A stretch of 64,000 nucleotides of DNA from Echinarachnius parma (GCA_037951105.1 JBAMJV010003066.1:1-64000), one strand, 5' to 3'; shown: positions 47,637-61,300, counted from the stretch's first letter. Numbers and translations: made by a program. Notes: generated by a model from the sequence alone, not told the origin.

Positions 47637-50600
47637 CTAGCTCCCAGCTCCAAGCATCTAGCTCCCAGCTCCAAGCATCTAGCTCCCAGCTCCAAGCTTC
47701 TAGCTCCCAGCTCCAAGCTTCTAGCTCCCAGCTCCAAGCTTCTAGCTCCCAGCTCCAAGCTTCTAGCTCCCAGCTCCAAGCTTCTAGCTCCCAGCTCCAA
47801 GCTTCTAGCTCCCAGCTCCAAGCTTCTAGCTCCCAGCTCCAAGCTTCCAGCTCCCAGCTCCAAGCATCTAGCTCCCAGCTCCAAGCTTCTAGCTCCCAGC
47901 TCCAAGCTTCTAGCTCCCAGCTTCAAGCATCTAGCTCCAAGCTCCAAGCATCTAGCTACCAGCTTCAAGCATCTAGCTCCCAGCTCCAAGCTTCTAGCTC
48001 CCAGCTCCAAGCTTCTAGCTCCCAGCTCCAAGCTTCTAGCTCCCAGCTCCAAGCATCTAGCTCCCAGCTCCAAGCTTCTAGCTCCCAGCTCCAAGCTTCT
48101 AGCTCCCAGCTCCAAGCTTCTAGCTACCTGCTCCAAGCATCTAGCTCCCAGCTTCAAGCATCTAGCTCCCAGCTTCAAGCATCTAGCTCCCAGCTTCAAG
48201 CATCTAGCTCCCAGCTTCAAGCTCCCAGCTCCAAGCATCTAGCTACCAGCTCCAAGCATCTAGCTACCAGCTTCAAGCATCTAGCTCCCAGCTCCAAGCT
48301 TCTAGCTCCCAGCTCCAAGCTTCTAGCTCCCAGCTCCAAGCTTCTAGCTCCCAGCTCCAAGCTTCTAGCTCCCAGCTCCAAGCTTCTAGCTCCCAGCTCC
48401 AAGCATCTAGCTCCCAGCTCCAAGCATCTAGCTACCAGCTTCAAGCATCTAGCTCCCAGCTCCAAGCTTCTAGCTCCCAGCTCCAAGCTTCTAGCTCCCA
48501 GCTCCAAGCTTCTAGCTCCCAGCTCCAAGCTTCTAGCTCCCAGCTCCAAGCTTCTAGCTCCCAGCTCCAAGCATCTAGCTCCCAGCTCCAAGCATCTAGC
48601 TCCCAGCTCCAAGCTTCTAGCTCCCAGCTCCAAGCTTCTAGCTCCCAGCTCCAAGCTTCTAGCTCCCAGCTCCAAGCTTCTAGCTCCCAGCTCCAAGCTT
48701 CTAGCTCCCAGCTCCAAGCTTCCAGCTCCCAGCTCCAAGCATCTAGCTCCCAGCTCCAAGCTTCTAGCTCCCAGCTTCAAGCATCTAGCTCCAAGCTCCA
48801 AGCATCTAGCTACCAGCTTCAAGCATCTAGCTCCCAGCTCCAAGCTTCTAGCTCCCAGCTCCAAGCTTCTAGCTCCCAGCTCCAAGCTTCTAGCTCCCAG
48901 CTCCAAGCATCTAGCTCCCAGCTCCAAGCTTCTAGCTCCCAGCTCCAAGCTTCTAGCTCCCAGCTCCAAGCTTCTAGCTCCCAGCTCCAAGCTTCTAGCT
49001 CCCAGCTTCAAGCTTCTAGCTCCCAGCTCCAAGCATCTAGCTCCCAGCTCCAAGCTTCTAGCTCCCAGCTCCAAGCTTCTAGCTCCCAGCTCCAAGCTTC
49101 TAGCTCCCAGCTCCAAGCTTCTAGCTCCCAGCTCCAAGCTTCTAGCTCCCAGCTCCAAGCTTCTAGCTCCCAGCTCCAAGCATCTAGCTACCAGCTCCAA
49201 GCTTCTAGCTCCCAGCTCCAAGCTTCTAGCTCCCAGCTCCAAGCATCTAGCTCCCAGCTTCTAGCTCCAAGCTTCTAGCTCCCAGCTCCAAGCTTCTAGC
49301 TCCCAGCTCCAAGCTTCTAGCTCCCAGCTCCAAGCTTCTAGCTCCCAGCTCTAAGCTTCTAGCTCCCAGCTCCAAGCTTCTAGCTCCCAGCTCCAAGCTT
49401 CTAGCTCCCAGCTCCAAGCATCTAGCTCCCAGCTCCAAGCTTCTAGCTCCCAGCTCCAAGCTTCCAGCTCCCAGCTCCAAGCTTCCAGCTCCCAGCTCCA
49501 AGCATCTAGCTCCCAGCTCCAAGCTTCTAGCTCCCAGCTCCAAGCTTCTAGCTCCCAGCTCCAAGCATCTAGCTACCAGCTCCAAGCATCTAGCTCCCAG
49601 CTTCAAGCATCTAGCTCCCAGCTTCAAGCATCTAGCTCCCAGCTCCAAGCTTCTAGCTCCCAGCTCCAAGCTTCTAGCTCCCAGCTCCAAGCATCTAGCT
49701 CCCAGCTCCAAGCTTCTAGCTCCCAGCTCCAAGCTTCTAGCTCCCAGCTCCAAGCATCTAGCTCCCAGCTCCAAGCTTCTAGCTCCCAGCTCCAAGCTTC
49801 TAGCTCCCAGCTCCAAGCATCTAGCTCCCAGCTCCTAGCTCCCAGCTCCAAGCATCTAGCTACCAGCTCCAAGCATCTAGCTCCCAGCTTCAAGCATCTA
49901 GCTCCCAGCTTCAAGCATCTAGCTCCCAGCTCCAAGCTTCTAGCTCCCAGCTCCAAGCTTCTAGCTCCCAGCTCCAAGCATCTAGCTACCAGCTCCAAGC
50001 TTCTAGCTCCCAGCTCCAAGCTTCTAGCTCCCAGCTCCAAGCATCTAGCTCCCAGCTTCTAGCTCCAAGCTTCTAGCTCCCAGCTCCAAGCTTCTAGCTC
50101 CCAGCTCCAAGCTTCTAGCTCCCAGCTCCAAGCTTCTAGCTCCCAGCTCCAAGCTTCTAGCTCCCAGCTCCAAGCTTCTAGCTCCCAGCTCCAAGCTTCT
50201 AGCTCCCAGCTCCAAGCATCTAGCTCCCAGCTCCAAGCTTCTAGCTCCCAGCTCCAAGCTTCCAGCTCCCAGCTCCAAGCTTCTAGCTCCCAGCTCCAAG
50301 CATCTAGCTCCCAGCTCCAAGCTTCTAGCTCCCAGCTCCAAGCTTCTAGCTCCCAGCTCCAAGCATCTAGCTACCAGCTCCAAGCATCTAGCTCCCAGCT
50401 TCAAGCATCTAGCTCCCAGCTTCAAGCATCTAGCTCCCAGCTCCAAGCTTCTAGCTCCCAGCTCCAAGCTTCTAGCTCCCAGCTCCAAGCATCTAGCTCC
50501 CAGCTCGAAGCTTCTAGCTCCCAGCTCCAAGCTTCTAGCTCCCAGCTCCAAGCATCTAGCTCCCAGCTCCTAGCTCCCAGCTCCAAGCATCTAGCTACCA

Positions 50601-52792
50601 GCTCCAAGCATCTAGCTCCCAGCTTCAAGCATCTAGCTCCCAGCTTCAAGCATCTAGCTCCCAGCTCCAAGCTTCTAGCTCCCAGCTCCAAGCTTCTAGC
50701 TCCAAGCTCCAAGCATCTAGCTCCCAGCTCCAAGCTTCTAGCTCCCAGCTCCAAGCTTCTAGCTCCCAGCTCCAAGCATCTAGCTCCCAGCTCCAAGCTT
50801 CTAGCTCCCAGCTCCAAGCTTCTAGCTCCCAGCTCCAAGCATCTAGCTCCAAGCTTCTAGCTCCCAGCTCCAAGCTTCTAGCTCCCAGCTCCAAGCTTCT
50901 AGCTCCCAGCTCCAAGCATCTATCTACCAGCTCCAAGCTTCTAGCTCCCAGCTCCAAGCTTCTAGCTCCCAGCTTCAAGCATCTAGCTCCAAGCTTCAAG
51001 CTCCCAGCTCCAAGCATCTAGCTACCAGCTTCAAGCATCTAGCTCCCAGCTCCAAGCTTCTAGCTCCCAGCTCCAAGCTTCTAGCTCCCAGCTCAAAGCT
51101 TCTAGCTCCCAGCTCCAAGCTTCTAGCTCCCAGCTCCAAGCATCTAGCTACCAGCTTCAAGCTTCTAGCTCCCAGCTCCAAGCATCTAGCTACCAGCTCC
51201 AAGCATCTAGCTCCCAGCTTCAAGCATCTAGCTCCCAGCTTCAAGCATCTAGCTCCCAGCTCCAAGCTTCTAGCTCCCAGCTCCAAGCTTCTAGCTCCCA
51301 GCTCCAAGCTTCTAGCTCCCAGCTCCAAGCTTCTAGCTCCCAGCTCCAAGCTTCTAGCTCCCAGCTCCAAGCATCTAGCTCCCAGCTCCAAGCTTCTAGC
51401 TCCCAGCTCCAAGCTTCTAGCTCCCAGCTCCAAGCTTCTAGCTCCCAGCTCCAAGCTTCTAGCTCCCAGCTCCAAGCTTCCAGCTCCCAGCTCCAAGCTT
51501 CTAGCTCCCAGCTCCAAGCATCTAGCTCCCAGCTCCAAGCTTCTAGCTCCCAGCTCCAAGCTTCTAGCTCCCAGCTCCAAGCTTCTAGCTCCCAGCTCCA
51601 AGCTTCTAGCTCCCAGCTCCAAGCTTCCAGCTCCCAGCTCCAAGCTTCTAGCTCCCAGCTCCAAGCTTCTAGCTCCCAGCTCCAAGCTTCTAGCTCCCAG
51701 CTTCAAGCATCTAGCTCCAAGCTTCTAGCTCCCAGCTCCAAGCATCTAGCTCCAAGCTTCTAGCTCCCAGCTCCAAGCTTCTAGCTCCCAGCTCCAAGCA
51801 TCTAGCTCCCAGCTCCAAGCTTCTAGCTCCCAGCTCCAAGCTTCTAGCTTCTAGCTCCAAGCTTCTAGCTCCCAGCTCCAAGCTTCTAGCTCCCAGCTCC
51901 AAGCATCTAGCTCCCAGCTTCTAGCTCCAAGCTTCTAGCTCCCAGCTCCAAGCTTCTAGCTCCCAGCTCCAAGCTTCTAGCTCCCAGCTCCAAGCTTCTA
52001 GCTCCCAGCTCCAAGCTTCTAGCTCCCAGCTCCAAGCATCTAGCTCCCAGCTCCAAGCTTCTAGCTCCCAGCTCCAAGCTTCTAGCTCCCAGCTCCAAGC
52101 TTCTAGCTCCCAGCTCCAAGCATCTAGCTCCCAGCTCCAAGCTTCTAGCTCCCAGCTCCAAGCTTCCAGCTCCCAGCTCCAAGCTTCTAGCTCCCAGCTC
52201 CAAGCATCTAGCTCACAGCTCCAAGCTTCTAGCTCCCAGCTCCAAGCTTCTAGCTCCCAGCTCCAAGCATCTAGCTACCAGCTCCAAGCATCTAGCTCCC
52301 AGCTTCAAGCATCTAGCTCCCAGCTTCAAGCATCTAGCTCCCAGCTCCAAGCTTCTAGCTCCCAGCTCCAAGCTTCTAGCTCCCAGCTCCAAGCATCTAG
52401 CTCCCACCTCCAAGCTTCTAGCTCCCAGCTCCAAGCTTCTAGCTCCCAGCTCCAAGCATCTAGCTCCCAGCTCCAAGCATCTAGCTCCCAGCTTCTAGCT
52501 CCCAGCTCCAAGCTTCTAGCTCCCAGCTCCAAGCATATAGCTCCCAGCTCCCAGCTCCAAGCTTCTAGCTCCCAGCTCCAAGCATCTAGCTCCCAGCTCC
52601 AAGCTTCTAGCTCCCAGCTCCAAGCTTCTAGCTCCCAGCTCCAAGCATCTAGCTACCAGCTTCAAGCATCTAGCTCCCAGCTTCAAGCATCTAGCTCCCA
52701 GCTTCAAGCATCTAGCTCCCAGCTTCAAGCATCTAGCTCCAAGCTTCAAGCATCTAGCTCCCAGCTTCAAGCATCTAGCTCCCAGCTCCAAT
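47637..52792. repeat. 21 bp minisatellite array 4 (~245 copies)
   Basis: Essentially a duplicate of array 3, with isolated substitutions (for example GCTCTAAGC at about 49350 and CCCACCTCC at about 52406). Confidence 0.97.
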
Positions 52793-55337
52793 CAGTGATC
52801 TTGTGGTCTCGGTGTTCTGTACACAGCCTGCACAGAACAGGTCAATTCCTTTGACAAGAAAACCATCTTCTCTCACCCAGTGCTGTCTGTGTTATATGCT
52901 AGGTAGGAAAAGTCTAAGAACTTGTTTTCATACATTTTTGTTTCATTTATAAATTTGAAATAAAAGAACATTTGTAGTATGATGCAAATTGAGAGTACCA
53001 GAAACTCTAAGGGAAACATGAATAGCATATAGGTACATTACATAGGCCTGGAAATAGTGTTTAATTCGCATTATTACATTGTTAGCACTTATTGTAAAAT
53101 TTTGAAATGTTTTAATGTTATTTTCTGAAATAAATTCTATGTTTGTCTGTTGAAAGATAACACTCATTTTGATTGTCTTGCATTTGTAGCGCTGCATGGA
53201 GTTCTACAACAGTGGTCCATGGATGCTTGATGATGAGGGCATAGAGGAGCAGTGCCGCGATGGTGTGGGGAGGGAGGCAACCTGACTTGCTGCGACACCT
53301 GCCCAAGGACCTTGTGCAAACCCTGCACGAGGTCGTACTCGGGGTCGACCCCTAGATCGACCCCGAGATTATCATGGTTGAAACATCCTCGTTATAACGA
53401 GGTTCTACTGTATCTTTGATGATGTCTTTTTTTTATAAATTTGCCACCCTAGATCATCGCTGAGGAGGATGAGAAAGCGCAGAAGAGCACTATGGTCAAG
53501 ACCTGCTTGCTGGAGAAGAACAACGAGACTAACGAGATCGTGCTCGAGCTCGACCCCGAGATCACCAAGCACCTCAAGCCTCACCAAGTGGACGGGATCA
53601 CCTTCATGTTTGACAGCACGTTTGAGATGGTGGAGAAGGGTGGCACAATTAAGACCTTACAGGTACACAATCCTTATCTCGTCTTGGGAAATGATGGTGA
53701 TGGCGACGGTGAGGGTGATGTATAATACTTGGCACTGTAAAAAGTAAACTGATTCAAAAGGGAGCTGATAATGATGATGAAGATGATAGTGATTATCATG
53801 GTTGTGGTAGTGGTAGTATGTGGTGATGGTGATCGCCTTGATGTGACTCTTCAGCTCCACTCATGTGTCCAGTTTTGATGTCTGTGTGTCCCATGGGATT
53901 GCTGATCTCCAAAATAACGGAGGGAGAATAAGATTATGATGATGGTAGTGTAATACTTGTCACTGTAGAAAGTAAACTGATACAAAAGGAATAATAATGA
54001 TGTCGATGATGATCGTAAAAATGATCATGATAATGTCATTGGTATAAACAAGTACTTGGCATTTCAGGAAGTAAACCAATGCAGATGGAAGCTATATAAT
54101 GATGTTAATGGTTATGGCACTATTGATAATGATAATAATGATAACAATGATGATGCTGAATATATAGAAAGTGCATATATATCAAGCACATGACTCAGAT
54201 GTTTTATAAACACCCACCATTCCTACCGAGTACCTATATATACACATTATTATTCTATCTGTTGTTCTTGTTGCCCTATTTCAGGTGATAACCTACCTGC
54301 ATACATAATGACCTGCGAGAAACTAAACGTGGAGACATGGATGGTTGTTCCACCACTCAACACTGTGCTCTACTGGCAAGACGAGTTCGCAAAATGGATC
54401 GGTCACATGGACAGTGGAATTGAAGTGAGTGCATTCAAGTTTTATCTTAGAATTTAGAATTATGTAGTATCTTTAAATATTATGTATTTTGTTTCCGTCT
54501 TGGGTCTGTCAGTCATGGCGCTCAATATTGTTATGATATTACCATCCTAATGTGTATTATGAAGCTCTACAAATGTGTATTTGCCATTCAATATCAGACA
54601 ATATTACCACTCCATGGAGCTGATATTCAATCCACCGCATTTATTAATGACGTATGAATGGCTTTGCGCATGAATACATTTACGCACCTCTGCTATAGTA
54701 CGCACAAATGGCCCTTCGTGGGTTGAAAATGTTTAATCCGTAAGTTGAGATTCAATACATTGGTCTTCTTCACTGAACAAGACGGAGTAAAATGTATGTT
54801 TTTGTTTATTTATGTTTTGCTCTGGATAGTATGTATAATAATAATAATAATATTGACTGGCCTTGAGTGGTATATCAGAAATATTGCACTCGTCTTCGAC
54901 TCATACAATATGATCCTAGCGAATGCAATATTTCTGATATACCACTCAAGGCAAGTCTATATGAAAGTTTGGCATCACATAGAGAATGAGAAGGCTCTGA
55001 CCTACAACATGTGACCGGCTACAGCAAAACCGGCCACCTGTCGGTAAAAAACGAAATGTTGATTCGTATACATTACAAAGGCCTCATTTGATCCTTTGTT
55101 CTTACTAATTGGTCAATAATAGGCGATCAAATCAAAGGTCTTTTACACACATTGTGTGAACTTAAAATGCCCATTTCTTTGAATCGCGAATTACCGACAA
55201 GTGCCAGGTTTTGCTATAACCAGTCACATATTGTATGCAGAAGTAAATTTAGTAAAAAAAAAATCGGCTTCTCACCCTTCTTGCGTTCTCAATCGCATCA
55301 TGCAAGTTTATATGTATGATTTATTTGAACTTCAGAT
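52793..55337 (+). pseudogene. ATRX-derived pseudogene module M12
   Basis: Exons: B 52793-52902, C 53190-53331, D 53453-53662, E 54285-54424. It again lies 7,701 bases after M11. Private changes include GTAGTATGTGG (near 53815) and AATGTCATTGG (near 54036). The foldback MITE lies at 54851-54961. All inherited disablements are present. Confidence 0.9.
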
Positions 55338-58300
55338 CTAGCTCCCAGCTCCAAGCATCTAGCTCCCAGCTCCAAGCATCTAGCACCCAGCTCCAAGCTT
55401 CTAGCTCCCAGCTCCAAGCTTCTAGCTCCCAGCTCCAAGCATCTAGCTCCCAGCTCCAAGCTTCTAGCTCCCAGCTCCAAGCTTCTAGCTCCCAGCTCCA
55501 AGCATCTAGCTCCCAGCTCCAAGCTTCTAGCTCCCAACTCCAAGCATCTAGCTCCCAGCTCCAAGCTTCTAGCTCCCAGCTCCAAGCTTCTAGCTTCCAG
55601 CTCCAAGCTTCTAGCTCCCAGCTCCAAGCTTCTAGCTCCCAGCTCCAAGCTTCTAGCTCCCAGCTCCAAGCATCTAGCTCCCAGCTTCTAGCTCCCAGCT
55701 CCAAGCTTCTAGCTCCCAGCTCCAAGCTTCTAGCTCCCAGCTCCAAGCTTCTAGCTCCCAGCTCCAAGCTTCTAGCTCCCAGCTCCAAGCATCTAGCTCC
55801 CAGCTCCAAGCATCTAGCTCCCAGCTCCAAGCTTCTAGCTCCCAGCTCCAAGCTTCTAGCTCCCAGCTCCAAGCTTCTAGCTCCCAGCTCCATGCATCTA
55901 GCTCCCAGCTCCAAGCTTCTAACTCCCAGCTCCAAGCATCTAGCTCCCAGCTCCAAGCTTCTAGCTCCAAGCATCTAGCTCCCAGCTTCAAGCATCTAGC
56001 TCCCAGCTTCAAGCATCTAGCTCCCAGCTTCAAGCATCTAGCTCCAAGCTTCAAGCATCTAGCTCCAAGCTTCAAGCTCCCAGCTCCAAGCATCTAGCTA
56101 CCAGCTCCAAGCATCTAGCTCCCAGCTCCAAGCTTCTAGCTCCCAGCTCCAAGCTTCTAGCTCCCAGCTCCAAGCTTCTAGCTCCCAGCTCCAAGCTTCT
56201 AGCTCCCAGCTCCAAGCTTCTAGCTCCCAGCTCCAAGCTTCTAGCTCCCAGCTCCAAGCTTCTAGCTCCCAGCTCCAAGCTTCTAGCTCCCAGCTCCAAG
56301 CATCTAGCTCCCAGCTCCAAGCTTCTAGCTCCCAGCTCCAAGCTTCTAGCTCCCAGCTTCAAGCATCTAGCTTCAAGCTTCTAGCTGCCAGCTCCAAGCA
56401 TCTAGCTCCAAGCTTCTAGCTCCCAGCTCCAAGCATCTAGCTCCCAGCTCCAAGCTTCTAGCTCCCAGCTCCAAGCTTCTAGCTCCCAGCTCCAAGCTTC
56501 TAGCTCCCAGCTCCAAGCTTCTAGCTCCCAGCTCCAAGCTTCTAGCTCCCAGCTCCAAGCTTCTAGCTCCCAGCTCCAAGCTTCTAGCTCCCAGCTTCAA
56601 GCTTCTAGCTCCCAGCTCCAAGCTTCTAGCTCCCAGCTCCAAGCTTCTAGCTTCCAGCTCCAAGCTTCTAGCTCCCAGCTCCAAGCTTCTAGCTCCCAGC
56701 TCCAAGCTTCTAGCTCCCAGCTCCAAAAGCATCTAGCTCCCAGCTTCTAGCTCCCAGCTCCAAGCTTCTAGCTCCCAGCTCCAAAAGCATCTAGCTCCCA
56801 GCTTCTAGCTCCCAGCTCCAAGCTTCTAGCTCCCAGCTCCAAGCTTCTAGCTCCCAGCTCCAAGCTTCTAGCTCCCAGCTTCAAGCATCTAGCTCCAAGC
56901 TTCAAGCTCCCAGCTCCAAGCATCTAGCTACCAGCTTCAAGCATCTAGCTCCCAGCTCCAAGCTTCTAGCTCCCAGCTCCAAGCTTCTAGCTCCCAGCTC
57001 CAAGCTTCTAGCTCCCAGCTCCAAGCATCTAGCTACCAGCTTCAAGCTTCTAGCTCCCAGCTCCAAGCATCTAGCTACCAGCTCCAAGCATCTAGCTCCC
57101 AGCTTCAAGCATCTAGCTCCCAGCTTCAAGCATCTAGCTCCCAGCTTCAAGCATCTAGCTCCAAGCTTCTAGCTCCCAGCTCCAAGCTTCTAGCTCCCAG
57201 CTCCAAGCTTCTAGCTCCCAGCTCCAAGCTTCTAGCTCCCAGCTCCAAGCTTCTAGCTCCCAGCTCCAAGCATCTAGCTCCCAGCTCCAAGCATCTAGCT
57301 CCCAGCTCCAAGCTTCTAGCTCCCAGCTCCAAGCTTCTAGCTCCAAGCTCCAAGCTTCTAGCTCCCAGCTCCAAGCTTCTAGCTCCCAGCTCCAAGCTTC
57401 CAGCTCCCAGCTCCAAGCATCTAGCTCCCAGCTCCAAGCTTCTAGCTCCCAGCTCCAAGCTTCTAGCTCCCAGCTTCAAGCATCTAGCTCCAAGCTCCAA
57501 GCATCTAGCTACCAGCTTCAAGCATCTAGCTCCCAGCTCCAAGCTTCTAGCTCCCAGCTCCAAGCTTCTAGCTCCCAGCTCCAAGCTTCTAGCTCCCAGC
57601 TCCAAGCATCTAGCTCCCAGCTCCAAGCTTCTAGCTCCCAGCTCCAAGCTTCTAGCTCCCAGCTCCAAGCTTCTAGCTCCCAGCTTCAAGCTTCTAGCTC
57701 CCAGCTCCAAGCATCTAGCTCCCAGCTCCAAGCTTCTAGCTCCCAGCTCCAAGCTTCTAGCTCCCAGCTCCAAGCTTCTAGCTCCCAGCTCCAAGCTTCT
57801 AGCTCCCAGCTCCAAGCTTCTAGCTCCCAGCTCCAAGCATCTAGCTACCAGCTCCAAGCTTCTAGCTCCCAGCTCCAAGCTTCTAGCTCCCAGCTTCAAG
57901 CATCTAGCTCCAAGCTTCAAGCTCCCAGCTTCAAGCATCTAGCTCCCAGCTCCAAGCATCTAGCTCCCAGCTCCAAGCTTCTAGCTCCCAGCTCCAAGCT
58001 TCTAGCTCCCAGCTCCAAGCATCTAGCTCCCAGCTCCAAGCATCTAGCTACCAGCTTCAAGCTTCTAGCTCCCAGCTCCAAGCTTCTAGCTCCCAGCTCC
58101 AAGCTTCAAGCTCCCAGCTCCAAGCATCTAGCTACCAGCTTCAAGCATCTAGCTCCCAGCTCCAAGCTTCTAGCTCCCAGCTCCAAGCTTCTAGCTCCCA
58201 GCTCCAAGCTTCTAGCTCCCAGCTCCAAGCATCTAGCTACCAGCTCCAAGCATCTAGCTCCCAGCTTCAAGCATCTAGCTCCCAGCTTCAAGCATCTAGC

Positions 58301-61300
58301 TCCAAGCTTCAAGCTCCCAGCTCCAAGCATCAAGCTCCCAGCTCCAAGCATCTAGCTACCAGCTTCAAGCATCTAGCTCCCAGCTCCAAGCTTCTAGCTC
58401 CCAGCTCCAAGCTTCTAGCTCCCAGCTCCAAGCTTCTAGCTCCAAGCTTCTAGCTCCCAGCTCCAAGCTTCTAGCTCCCAGCTCCAAGCTTCTAGCTCCC
58501 AGCTCCAAGCTCCTAGCTCCCAGCTCCAAGCTTCTAGCTCCCAGCTCCAAGCTTCTAGCTCCCAGCTCCAAGCATCTAGCTACCAGCTTCAAGCATCTAG
58601 CTCCCAGCTCCAAGCTTCTAGCTCCCAGCTCCAAGCTTCTAGCTCCCAGCTCCAAGCTTCTAGCTCCCAGCTCCAAGCATCTAGCTCCCAGCTCCAAGCT
58701 TCTAGCTCCCAGCTCCAAGCTTCTAGCTCCCAGCTCCAAGCTTCTAGCTCCCAGCTTCAAGCTTCTAGCTCCCAGCTCCAAGCATCTAGCTCCCAGCTCC
58801 AAGCTTCTAGCTCCCAGCTCCAAGCTTCTAGCTCCCAGCTTCAAGCATCTAGCTCCAAGCTTCTAGCTCCCAGCTCCAAGCATCTAGCTCCAAGCTTCTA
58901 GCTCCCAGCTCCAAGCTTCTAGCTCCCAGCTCCAAGCATCTAGCTCCCAGCTCCAAGCTTCTAGCTCCCAGCTCCAAGCATCTAGCTCCCAGCTCCAAGC
59001 TTCTAGCTCCCAGCTCCAAGCATCTAGCTCCAAGCTTCTAGCTCCCAGCTCCAAGCTTCTAGCTCCCAGCTCCAAGCTTCTAGCTCCCAGCTCCAAGCAT
59101 CTAGCTACCAGCTCCAAGCTTCTAGCTCCCAGCTCCAAGCTTCTAGCTCCCAGCTTCAAGCATCTAGCTCCAAGCTTCTAGCTCCCAGCTCCAAGCATCT
59201 AGCTCCAAGCTTCTAGCTCCCAGCTCCAAGCTTCTAGCTCCCAGCTCCAAGCATCTAGCTCCCAGCTCCAAGCTTCTAGCTCCCAGCTCCAAGCATCTAG
59301 CTCCCAGCTCCAAGCTTCTAGCTCCCAGCTCCAAGCTTCTAGCTCCAAGCATCTAGCTCCAAGCTTCTAGCTCCCAGCTCCAAGCTTCTAGCTCCCAGCT
59401 CCAAGCATCTAGCTCCCAGCTCCAAGCTTCTAGCTCCCAGCTCCAAGCATCTAGCTCCCAGCTCCAAGCTTCTAGCTCCCAGCTCCAAGCATCTAGCTCC
59501 AAGCTTCTAGCTCCCAGCTCCAAGCTTCTAGCTCCCAGCTCCAAGCTTCTAGCTCCCAGCTCCAAGCATCTAGCTACCAGCTCCAAGCTTCTAGCTCCCA
59601 GCTCCAAGCTTCTAGCTCCCAGCTTCAAGCATCTAGCTCCAAGCTTCTAGCTCCCAGCTCCAAGCATCTAGCTCCAAGCTTCTAGCTCCCAGCTCCAAAC
59701 TTCTAGCTCCCAGCTCCAAGCATCTAGCTCCCAGCTCCAAGCTTCTAGCTCCCAGCTCCAAGCATCTAGCTCCCAGCTCCAAGCTTCTAGCTCCCATCTC
59801 CAAGCTTCTAGCTCCCAGCTCCAAGCATCTAGCTACCAGCTCCAAGCATCTAGCTCCCAGCTTCAAGCATCTAGCTCCCAGCTTCAAGCATCTAGCTCCA
59901 AGCTTCAAGCTCCCAGCTCCAAGCATCTAGCTACCAGCTTCAAGCATCTAGCTCCCAGCTCCAAGCTTCTAGCTCCCAGCTCCAAGCTTCTAGCTCCCAG
60001 CTCCAAGCATCTAGCTCCCAGCTTCAAGCATCTAGCTCCAAGCTCCAAGCATCTAGCTACCAGCTCCAAGCATCTAGCTCCCAGCTTCAAGCATCTAGCT
60101 CCCAGCTTCAAGCATCTAGCTCCAAGCTTCAAGCTCCCAGCTCCAAGCATCTAGCTACCAGCTTCAAGCATCTAGCTCCCAGCTCCAAGCTTCTAGCTCC
60201 CAGCTCCAAGCTTCTAGCTCCCAGCTCCAAGCATCTAGCTCCCAGCTCCAAGCTTCTAGCTCCCAGCTCCAAGCTTCTAGCTCCCAGCTCTAAGCTTCTA
60301 GCTCCCAGCTCCAAGCTTCTAGCTTCCAGCTCCAAGCTTCTAGCTCCCAGCTCCAAGCTTCTAGCTCCCAGCTCCAAGCTTCTAGCTCCCAGCTCCAAGC
60401 TTCTAGCTCCCAGCTCCAAGCTTCTAGCTCCCAGCTTCAAGCTTCTAGCTCCCAGCTCCAAGCTTCTAGCTCCCAGCTCCAAGCTTCTAGCTCCCAGCTC
60501 CAAGCTTCTAGCTTCCAGCTCCAAGCTTCTAGCTCCCAGCTTCAAGCATCTAGCTCCAAGCTTCTAGCTCCCAGCTCCAAGCATCTAGCTCCAAGCTTCT
60601 AGCTCCCAGCTCCAAGCTTCTAGCTCCCAGCTCCAAGCATCTAGCTCCCAGCTCCAAGCTTCTAGCTCCCAGCTCCAAGCATCTAGCTCCCAGCTCCAAG
60701 CTTCTAGCTCCCAGCTCCAAGCATCTAGCTCCAAGCTTCTAGCTCCCAGCTCCAAGCTTCTAGCTCCCAGCTCCAAGCTTCTAGCTCCCAGCTCCAAGCA
60801 TCTAGCTACCAGCTCCAAGCTTCTAGCTCCCAGCTTCAAGCATCTAGCTCCAAGCTTCAAGCTCCCAGCTCCGAGCATCTAGCTACCAGCTTCAAGCATC
60901 TAGCTCCCAGCTCCAAGCTTCTAGCTCCCAGCTCCAAGCTTCTAGCTCCCAGCTCCAAGCTTCTAGCTCCCAGCTCCAAGCATCTAGCTACCAGCTCCAA
61001 GCATCTAGCTACCAGCTCCAAGCATCTAGCTCCCAGCTTCAAGCATCTAGCTCCCAGCTTCAAGCATCTAGCTCCCAGCTTCAAGCATCTAGCTCCAAGC
61101 TTCAAGCTCCCAGCTCCAAGCATCTAGCTCCCAGCTCCAAGCATCTAGCTCCCAGCTCCAAGCTTCTAGCTCCCAGCTCCAAGCTTCTAGCTCCCAGCTC
61201 CAAGCATCTAGCTCCCAGCTTCAAGCATCTAGCTCCCAGCTCCAAGCTTCTAGCTCCCAGCTCCAAGCATCTAGCTCCAAGCTTCTAGCTCCCAGCTCCA

